Origin: an uncultured Clostridium sp.
GTDB taxonomy: Bacteria; Bacillota; Clostridia; TANB77; CAG-508
Assembly (NCBI GenBank): GCA_947428535.1
Contig: CANEMG010000054.1
Location: 1 to 6,584 of the forward strand
Length of the DNA: 6,584 nt
Reading direction: 5' to 3'
Shown here: one piece after another, positions 1 through 5,015 of the stretch
Position numbering within the stretch: the stretch's first letter is position 1
Layout: each line of letters opens with the position of its first letter
Made by a program: the position numbers and the translations under genes
The notes under the pieces: model-generated
The model's input: the letters and a program-made list of their open reading frames with translations, nothing else
The model's database searches: none
What the model was told of the DNA's origin: nothing

Positions 1-3000
1 GTTACATTTTGAATATCTTCCTCGTTTTTACATAAAGCAATATTTTGATAAATCTCTATTTTCTGTGAAGAGTTTTCTATAAATTCATCTGGAATATAAC
101 TTGTTACATCTAAATCAATCTGTACATCAATTTCTTCTATAATTTCTTCACCTTTTAATTCTTTTACAACTTGATTTAATAATTCACAATACATATCATA
201 ACCTATTTGTTCCATATGTCCATGTTGTATTTCTCCCATTAAACTTCCTGCACCACGAATTTCTAAATCTCTCATTGCTATTTTAAATCCTGAACCAAAT
301 TCAGTAAATTCTTTAATAGCTTTTAATCTTTTATCTGCTACTTCTGTAAGCATCTTATCTCTTTTATATGTTATATACGCATATGCTTGTTTGTCTGAAC
401 GCCCTACTCTTCCTCTAATTTGGTATAATTGAGACAAACCTAATCTATCTGCATTTTCGACAATTATAGTATTTGCATTTGGAATATCAATTCCAGATTC
501 TAATATTGTTGTACACACTAATACATTACTTTTTCCATCAACAAAATTTTGCATTATACTTTCAAGCTGATTTCCTGTCATTTTTCCATGAGCATATTCT
601 ACTTTTGCCTCTTTTACTAAATCATTTATTTCTAAAGCTTTTTTCTCAATTCCTTCAACATTATTAAATAAATAAAATACTTGCCCGCCTTTTTCTAATT
701 CTTTTGTTATAGCTTCTTTTATAACTTCTTTATCATATTCTAATACATAAGTTTGAACTGGTTTTCTATTTTGCGGTGGTTCATATATTACTGACATATC
801 TCTCATACCAACTATAGACATATGTAAAGTCCTAGGAATTGGTGTTGCTGTCATTGTAAGTACATCAACACTATTTTTTAATTCTTTTATTTTCTCTTTT
901 GCTTTTACTCCAAATCTATGCTCTTCATCTATTATTAGTAATCCCAAATTCTTAAATTTTACATCTTTACTTAAGACTCTATGAGTACCAATTAATATAT
1001 CTGTTTCACCTAATTCTAATCTTTTTAAAGTTTCTTCTTGTTCTTTTTTTGTTCTAAATCTATTTAGCAATTCTACTCTAATTGGATATTCTTGCATTCT
1101 ACTTTTAAATTCTTCATACTGTTGCTGTGCAAGTACTGTAGTCGGAGCCAAATAGACTACTTGCTTTTGATCCATAACAGCTTTAAATGCTGCTCGAATT
1201 GCAACTTCTGTTTTTCCATATCCAACATCTCCACAAAGTAATCTATCCATGGGTTTTGATTTTTCCATATCTTTTTTTACTTCTTCTATACATCTTAATT
1301 GATCATCTGTTTCGATGTATTTAAAACTATCCTCAAACTCTTGTTGCCATGGTGCATCTTTAGAAAAAGCAAAACCTTCCATTTTCTGTCTTTTAGCATA
1401 AAGCTCAATTAGTTCTTCTGCTACTTCTCTTAAATTGTTTTTTACTTTTGCTTTTGTTTTATCCCATTCTTTTGATCCTAATCTATTTAATCTTGGTCCA
1501 ACTTTCTCGGGTCCTACATATTTTCTAATATTATCTAATGAATTTGTTGGTATATATAAAATATCATCATCTTTATATTTTAATTTTATATAATCTTTTG
1601 TAACTCCATCTGCTTTTATAGTATTCACACCGATGTATTGTCCTATCCCGTGCGTTTTATGAACTATAAAATCGCCTTCCTTTAAATCTGCAAATACTAC
1701 TACTTCTCCTTCTTTAAAAACAGATGGGGTTTTTAATCTTTTAGTAGGCTTTGCATCAAATAATTCTTCTGTAGATATTACTAAAAGATTTCCATCAAAA
1801 AACTCAAATCCCGTAGAAAAAGCTCCTGGTGTTATATTTACCACACCAAGAGTTATTTCATCTTCTAAAAAATCTGTATATACGTTTGGTATTTCTTTTT
1901 CTAATAATACACTTGATAATTTTTGACATTTTTCGTGGCTTCCGCCTAGGATTACTGTTTGCTTTCCTCTTTTAATTGCTTCCTGTAATTCCTGAAACAG
2001 TAAATCCATTGAACTACGAAAAAAGTTGACCTCCCTATAGCTAAAGCTATATCCGTTTCTTTTTGCATGCATACTTTGTTTGTCCACAAATCCAACATCT
2101 TGTTTTTCTAAATAAATTGCTTGTTTGTTTTGAATCTTTTCAGAAAATTTAGTATAATCTTTCATTTCTGTTAGTATTCCTGGAACTATTTTATTTTTTT
2201 CTACTAAATCTTTTATTAAATTACTATTATCTTTAGTTATATTTTCTGCTCTTGCTTTTATTTTAGAGATTTCATCTATAAAAATTATACAATCATCTTG
2301 CAAATAATCTAGCAGTGTATCTGTTTCTTTATAAAAACAATCAAAATATTTATCTATTTTTGTTAAGAAATCACCACTTTTTATTTGATCTATGTCTTCT
2401 TTTACCTTTTCTTTTACTGAGTTTGAGTAAGATTTTTCTTCAATTCTCTCACAAACTGTATCTACATTGCTTTCAAGTAAAAATTCATATGCTGGAAATA
2501 TTTCTATATCTTCTAACATACTTACTGTTCTTTGTGTTGCTAAACTAAATTTTCTTATAGAGTCAATTTCATCTCCCCAAAACTCAATTCTTACACCACT
2601 GTTTACTGATGTTGCTATATCTACAATTCCACCTCTTACACTAAACTGTCCTTTTCCTTCTATTAAATCGTATCTTTCATAACCTAATAAAACAAGTTTT
2701 TCTTTTAACGATTCTAAATTAAATGTATCTCCCACTTTTAGTGTCATAACATGTTTATAAAGACTTTCTTTTGTAATCATTTTTTGCATTGCAGCTTCTA
2801 TTGTTGTTACTATTATTTTTTTATCATTTTTAACTAGTTTATTTAGTACTGATATTCTTTTAAACAATATGTCTTTGCTTTCTGCAACATAGTCAAAACT
2901 TATTACATCTCTTTTTGGAAAAAATTTCACTTTCTCTCCAAAATAAGCTAAGTCTTTTATTATTTTTTTGGCTTGCATTTCATTATAAGTAATTATACAA

Positions 3001-3158
3001 ATTGGCTTTTCTGAATAAAATTTTGTGCTATATGCCATGTGAATTTTTCCTACATCTGTTAATCCAGAAAGCATTATAGGATTAGTACCTTTTTTTACTT
3101 CAAATAAATAATCATTAAATTTTTTAACATTTGGAACTGTTTTAATCAATGAATTCAT
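1..3158 (-). CDS. mfd: Transcription-repair coupling factor Mfd (3' end cut by window edge)
   Basis: Mfd is a DNA translocase that pushes RNA polymerase stalled at a lesion off the template and recruits UvrA for nucleotide excision repair. My translation is open from the ATG at 3158 to the window edge, giving 1052 full codons. Family members are about 1150-1180 residues, so roughly 100 are missing. Domains in order: a UvrB-like module with a degenerate Walker A (SGLTDVGKIH, residues 31-40); an RNA-polymerase-interacting CarD-like domain (GDFIVHKTHGIGQY from residue 495); and a RecG-like translocase with Walker A GDVGYGKT (643-650, bases 1209-1232), DEEH box (from residue 744, bases 918-929), TATPIPRTL (from 770) and QLYQIRGRVGR (from 910, bases 399-431). 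The visible end enters the C-terminal TRCF domain (QKIEIYQ). AAAGGA lies 7 nt before the ATG. I saw no frameshift or internal stop. Family identity is firm; function is taken from the family. Confidence 0.97.
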   Translation of the reverse strand, partial: MNSLIKTVPNVKKFNDYLFEVKKGTNPIMLSGLTDVGKIHMAYSTKFYSEKPICIITYNEMQAKKIIKDLAYFGEKVKFFPKRDVISFDYVAESKDILFKRISVLNKLVKNDKKIIVTTIEAAMQKMITKESLYKHVMTLKVGDTFNLESLKEKLVLLGYERYDLIEGKGQFSVRGGIVDIATSVNSGVRIEFWGDEIDSIRKFSLATQRTVSMLEDIEIFPAYEFLLESNVDTVCERIEEKSYSNSVKEKVKEDIDQIKSGDFLTKIDKYFDCFYKETDTLLDYLQDDCIIFIDEISKIKARAENITKDNSNLIKDLVEKNKIVPGILTEMKDYTKFSEKIQNKQAIYLEKQDVGFVDKQSMHAKRNGYSFSYREVNFFRSSMDLLFQELQEAIKRGKQTVILGGSHEKCQKLSSVLLEKEIPNVYTDFLEDEITLGVVNITPGAFSTGFEFFDGNLLVISTEELFDAKPTKRLKTPSVFKEGEVVVFADLKEGDFIVHKTHGIGQYIGVNTIKADGVTKDYIKLKYKDDDILYIPTNSLDNIRKYVGPEKVGPRLNRLGSKEWDKTKAKVKNNLREVAEELIELYAKRQKMEGFAFSKDAPWQQEFEDSFKYIETDDQLRCIEEVKKDMEKSKPMDRLLCGDVGYGKTEVAIRAAFKAVMDQKQVVYLAPTTVLAQQQYEEFKSRMQEYPIRVELLNRFRTKKEQEETLKRLELGETDILIGTHRVLSKDVKFKNLGLLIIDEEHRFGVKAKEKIKELKNSVDVLTMTATPIPRTLHMSIVGMRDMSVIYEPPQNRKPVQTYVLEYDKEVIKEAITKELEKGGQVFYLFNNVEGIEKKALEINDLVKEAKVEYAHGKMTGNQLESIMQNFVDGKSNVLVCTTILESGIDIPNANTIIVENADRLGLSQLYQIRGRVGRSDKQAYAYITYKRDKMLTEVADKRLKAIKEFTEFGSGFKIAMRDLEIRGAGSLMGEIQHGHMEQIGYDMYCELLNQVVKELKGEEIIEEIDVQIDLDVTSYIPDEFIENSSQKIEIYQNIALCKNEEDIQNV

Positions 3159-3229
3159 TTTTCTTTCCTTTCTTAGATTGTATATTTTATTGTACATACT
3201 ATGTAGCTTATTTTTAAAAATGCCTTACT

Positions 3230-3258
3230 ATTATATAATATTTTTCTTAGATTTTCAA
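3230..3258 (-). promoter_or_regulatory. Sigma-A promoter of mfd
   Basis: Read on the minus strand, TTGAAA (3253-3258) and TATAAT (3230-3235) are separated by exactly 17 bp. This is a near-consensus housekeeping promoter. It would give a leader of about 65 nt before the mfd ATG at 3158. That leader contains the palindrome TACATA-C-TATGTA at 3193-3205. Assignment rests on sequence match and position only. Confidence 0.8.
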
Positions 3259-3276
3259 GGGGTTGCAAGGTATATA

Positions 3277-3305
3277 TTTACAATTTTAATATTCTATGTT
3301 ATAGT
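3277..3305 (+). promoter_or_regulatory. Candidate sigma-A promoter for the 98-residue orphan gene
   Basis: TTTACA (3277-3282) and TATAGT (3300-3305) are 17 bp apart; each box matches the sigma-A consensus at five of six positions. It lies back to back with the mfd promoter, the two -35 boxes being 18 bp apart. Transcription from here would give a leader of about 110 nt. AT-rich DNA produces such matches by chance, so confidence is moderate. Confidence 0.5.
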
Positions 3306-3332
3306 ATTTTATGTAATTTTTTGTTATGTACG

Positions 3333-3363
3333 TTGACAAATAGGCATATTTGCCTCATATAGC
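3333..3363 (+). promoter_or_regulatory. Second candidate promoter with an internal palindrome (possible operator)
   Basis: A perfect -35 box TTGACA sits at 3333-3338. The best -10 choices are CATATA (3356-3361, 17-bp spacing) or TATAGC (3358-3363, 19-bp spacing), both imperfect. The spacer holds the inverted repeat AGGCA-TATT-TGCCT (3342-3355). A repressor bound there would block polymerase, so this could be an operated promoter for the gene at 3421. The palindrome is seen directly; the operator role is inferred. Confidence 0.4.
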
Positions 3364-3403
3364 TTATGTGCTTATTTTTTTTCGTGCATTTTTCAATTAT
3401 AAC

Positions 3404-3410
3404 AAGGAGG
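3404..3410 (+). promoter_or_regulatory. Ribosome binding site of the 98-residue orphan gene
   Basis: AAGGAGG, nearly the full complement of the 16S rRNA 3' end, lies 10 nt before the ATG at 3421. It is the strongest evidence that the unrecognised reading frame is translated. Confidence 0.8.
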
Positions 3411-3420
3411 AGTTCATTTT

Positions 3421-3717
3421 ATGAAAAACAACATTGTAAAAAAGGGTAAAATGGTCGAAGTTACTGTATATGTAAACAGAAAAAACATATACCATAGAGA
3501 ACTCGAGCGGCTACTAAAAAAAGTGAATCTCGACACATATTCAAAGTTGAGATTTACCAATGATGTGGAATGCCATCTTCAAGATAAACCGCATTATATT
3601 GAAGAAACTGCTGTCTTCGTAAAAAGCGACTTTTATAAGTCCCCTGGGGATTATTTTGTCAGTATGAAGAAAAAAGTCGCTGATGATGTCAGAAATCATC
3701 TTAAGCGAATGATGTAG
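3421..3717 (+). CDS. Unrecognised 98-residue protein, highly charged, possibly acquired
   Basis: I do not recognise this protein. It is 98 residues long and rich in Lys, Arg, Asp and Glu. It has no signal peptide, no membrane segment and a single Cys, so it is probably a soluble cytoplasmic protein. By eye the pattern is a strand (VEVTVYV), a basic helix (RELERLLKKV), a central strand region, another strand (ETAVFVK), and a C-terminal basic amphipathic helix (VSMKKKVADDVRNHLKRMM). The start is set by AAGGAGG 10 nt upstream, and the gene ends with tandem stops TAG TGA. It is transcribed divergently from mfd and has a terminator about 130 bp downstream, so it is probably a short transcription unit of its own. 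At about 36% G+C, with codons such as CGG and CTC, it differs from flanking genes at 22-28% in the lines I counted, which fits horizontal transfer. That it is coding is fairly sure; its function is unknown. Confidence 0.75.
   Translation: MKNNIVKKGKMVEVTVYVNRKNIYHRELERLLKKVNLDTYSKLRFTNDVECHLQDKPHYIEETAVFVKSDFYKSPGDYFVSMKKKVADDVRNHLKRMM
3625..3681 (+). repeat. Nested inverted repeat inside the orphan gene
   Basis: AGCGACTTTT (3625-3634) is the exact reverse complement of AAAAGTCGCT (3672-3681). Between them sits a smaller palindrome, TCCCC-T-GGGGA (3640-3650). The arms could form a hairpin in the mRNA over the last third of the coding region. The match is exact; any role is unknown and it may be incidental. 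Confidence 0.45.
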
Positions 3718-3728
3718 TGAGCACATAA

Positions 3729-3833
3729 GTGTCACGAAAGGAGAAATTAAAAACAAATAATGAATTTAGAAACAAAAAGAATCTGTTAATCTCACATCAG
3801 CTTGGTGCTCTTCAGGAATTCTATCGAAAGTAA
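3729..3833 (+). CDS. Doubtful 34-codon frame after the orphan gene, or a frameshifted remnant
   Basis: A frame opens at GTG 3729, 11 nt after the TAG of the orphan gene, and runs to TAA at 3831-3833. It encodes a short basic peptide ending in LLISHQLGALQEFYRK, which looks protein-like. The GTG has no good ribosome binding site, so it would rely on reinitiation after the upstream gene. The best Shine-Dalgarno (AAGGAG, 3738-3743) precedes an ATG at 3760 in another frame by 16 nt, which is too far, and that frame stops after nine codons. One extra A in the run of five at 3774-3778 would join that ATG to the LLISHQ frame. So this may be a small gene, a one-base-broken gene, or chance. I recognise no family. 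Confidence 0.25.
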   Translation: MSRKEKLKTNNEFRNKKNLLISHQLGALQEFYRK

Positions 3834-3850
3834 CAATAATACATTTCTCC

Positions 3851-3893
3851 AAAGGGACTTTAAGGTTGCCACCTTGAAGTCCCTTTTCTATAT
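3851..3893 (+). terminator. Rho-independent terminator after the orphan gene
   Basis: A 15-bp stem pairs AAAGGGACTTTAAGG (3851-3865) with CCTTGAAGTCCCTTT (3872-3886), with one G-U pair and a six-base loop (3866-3871). It is followed by a short T-rich tail. It closes the unit that begins at 3421 and shields the ylbJ-family gene from read-through, implying that the latter has its own promoter. Confidence 0.85.
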
Positions 3894-3916
3894 CTTCAAA
3901 TTTTTATTCATATAAT
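3890..3916 (+). promoter_or_regulatory. Candidate sigma-E (sporulation) promoter of the YlbJ-family gene
   Basis: CATATAAT (3909-3916) matches seven of eight positions of the sigma-E -10 consensus CATACA(A/C)T. An ATAT core (3890-3893) lies upstream, with 15 nt between it and the -10 box, close to the usual sigma-E spacing; its flanking bases do not match. No good sigma-A -35 is present at the right distance. In Bacillus subtilis ylbJ is expressed in the mother cell under sigma-E, so this fits. Transcription would begin near 3923, about 43 nt before the ATG at 3967. Confidence 0.5.
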
Positions 3917-3956
3917 ATTTTTTTATGAATATATATAATCATAAGATAATATTATT

Positions 3957-3961
3957 GGAGG
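3957..3961 (+). promoter_or_regulatory. Ribosome binding site that sets the YlbJ-family start
   Basis: GGAGG lies 5 nt before the ATG at 3967. The alternative in-frame ATG at 3925 has no Shine-Dalgarno sequence, would fall almost on the predicted transcript start, and would add 14 residues before the first membrane segment. The 3967 start is therefore preferred. Confidence 0.8.
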
Positions 3962-3966
3962 ATTTT

Positions 3967-4965
3967 ATGAATTTTATTGTAATCTCTGTAAAAAAGTATT
4001 TTTTTACAATTCTTTTTATATTATTTACTATAAGTCTTGTCTTATTTTCAAATAACAATTTAATAGCAGCCCAGGATGGACTAGCTCTTTGGGCTACAAA
4101 AGTTTTACCTTCATTATTTCCTTTTTTTATTGCCACAGAATTACTTTGCCAAACAAACTTTACATATATTTTAGGAAAATTACTAAATAAATTTATGAAA
4201 CCTATATTTAATGTTCCTGGTGAAAGTTCTGCTGCAATTATTTTAGGAACTATTAGTGGTTATCCTATTGGAGCTAAAATTGTATGTAACTTAAAAGAGC
4301 AAAAAGTAATTTCAAAAATAGAAGCTGAAAGACTTATTGCTTACACTAATAATTCTGGTCCTCTTTTCATTTTAGGAACTGTAGGAATCGCTTTATTCGG
4401 AGATAAAAAAATTGGTTTTATTTTACTTTTTTCTCACATTATAGCTTCTATTGCTGTTGGATATTTATTTAGTTTTTGGAAAAAAGATAAATTTGATATA
4501 AATTATAGAGAAACAAAATTTAATTCTAAACTTTCTCCAATTAAAGTTTCTGATATTGGAGAAATACTTGGAAATAGTATAAAAAAATCTATTTCCTCTA
4601 TTCTTGCCATTGGTGGATTTATTGTTTTATTTTCTGTTATTTTATCTATTTTGGAAAACTCAGGAATTTTAAATATTATATCTTCTTTTCTATATACTTT
4701 TGGAATTCCAAAAGATGTTTCTATTAGTATAATCACAGGAATTATAGAACTTACGAATGGAGTTAACCTATCTTCTTCACTTTATCAAACTCTTCCTTCT
4801 TTTAGTTTATTATTATCATCTTTTTTACTTGGCTTTGGCGGTATTTCTGTTCTTTTACAAGTTTATAGTATTATAGCTAAAGAAAAAATTTCTATTAAAC
4901 CATATTTTTATGGAAAACTTTTACAAGGATTATTTTCAGCTTTAATTACTTTCATTTTAATATAA
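3967..4965 (+). CDS. ylbJ: Sporulation integral membrane protein, YlbJ family
   Basis: A 332-residue polytopic membrane protein of the YlbJ / nucleoside-recognition 'Gate' family. In B. subtilis, YlbJ is made in the mother cell and is needed for normal spore cortex formation; its transported substrate, if any, is not established to my knowledge. Hydrophobic stretches lie near residues 11-28, 46-60, 88-104, 132-145, 149-170, 211-229, 234-247, 280-303 and 314-332. Family-type sequences include the LWATKVLPSLFPF start of the core (41-53), GTISGYPIGAK (94-104), TNNSGPLFILGTVG (127-140), ITGIIELTNG (256-265) and FGGISVLLQ (290-298). A charged loop near 171-207 divides the two halves, consistent with a duplicated Gate fold. 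The start is chosen for GGAGG 5 nt upstream. It stands alone between terminators at 3851 and 4967, behind a sigma-E-like promoter. Family assignment is strong; a role in sporulation is inferred from the family. Confidence 0.88.
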   Translation: MNFIVISVKKYFFTILFILFTISLVLFSNNNLIAAQDGLALWATKVLPSLFPFFIATELLCQTNFTYILGKLLNKFMKPIFNVPGESSAAIILGTISGYPIGAKIVCNLKEQKVISKIEAERLIAYTNNSGPLFILGTVGIALFGDKKIGFILLFSHIIASIAVGYLFSFWKKDKFDINYRETKFNSKLSPIKVSDIGEILGNSIKKSISSILAIGGFIVLFSVILSILENSGILNIISSFLYTFGIPKDVSISIITGIIELTNGVNLSSSLYQTLPSFSLLLSSFLLGFGGISVLLQVYSIIAKEKISIKPYFYGKLLQGLFSALITFILI

Positions 4966-4966
4966 A

Positions 4967-4998
4967 ACAAAAGCCATCTTCTAAAAGATGGCTTTTGT
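4967..4998. terminator. Bidirectional terminator between convergent genes
   Basis: A perfect 14-bp stem pairs ACAAAAGCCATCTT (4967-4980) with AAGATGGCTTTTGT (4985-4998) around a four-base loop, CTAA. It starts one base after the ylbJ-family stop and ends 17 bp before the stop of the convergent GH3 gene. The T-rich tract is better on the minus strand (TTTTGTTTTAT), so it may serve the GH3 gene at least as well. Confidence 0.88.
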
Positions 4999-5015
4999 CA
5001 GAAGGATTTTCTACC

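Larger units (their letters stand above)
3363..3729. repeat. 10-bp inverted repeat bracketing the orphan gene
   Basis: CTTATGTGCT (3363-3372) upstream of the orphan gene is the exact reverse complement of AGCACATAAG (3720-3729) just after its stop codons. The two copies enclose the whole reading frame and its ribosome binding site. I see no longer homology around the copies and no clear target-site duplication. It could mark the ends of a small inserted unit or pair in the transcript, but a 10-bp match over this distance can also arise by chance. Confidence 0.35.

Noticed and set aside
473..2682. Plus-strand open frames at 473-667, 2315-2548 and 2467-2682
   Set aside because: They lie inside mfd on the opposite strand, have low-complexity Leu/Phe-rich translations typical of antisense frames in AT-rich DNA, and have no ribosome binding site I would trust.
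3342..3382. AGGCA/TGCCT hairpin plus the later T run as a terminator or attenuator
   Set aside because: The stem is only 5 bp and the T run starts 17 nt after it, so it does not form an intrinsic terminator.
3421..3717. Orphan protein as a ribosome hibernation factor (HPF/RaiA)
   Set aside because: The order of predicted strands and helices is loosely similar, but none of the conserved HPF sequence signatures are visible, so I did not assign it.
3541..3756. Minus-strand frame of 71 codons over the orphan gene
   Set aside because: It is antisense to a frame with a far better ribosome binding site, and its start lies in the downstream spacer without a Shine-Dalgarno sequence.
3925..3966. Upstream in-frame ATG for the YlbJ-family gene
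   Set aside because: It has no ribosome binding site and falls at the predicted transcript start, whereas the ATG at 3967 has GGAGG 5 nt upstream.
3939..4736. Minus-strand frames at 3939-4136 and 4503-4736
   Set aside because: They are antisense shadows of the YlbJ-family gene, which has strong family motifs throughout.
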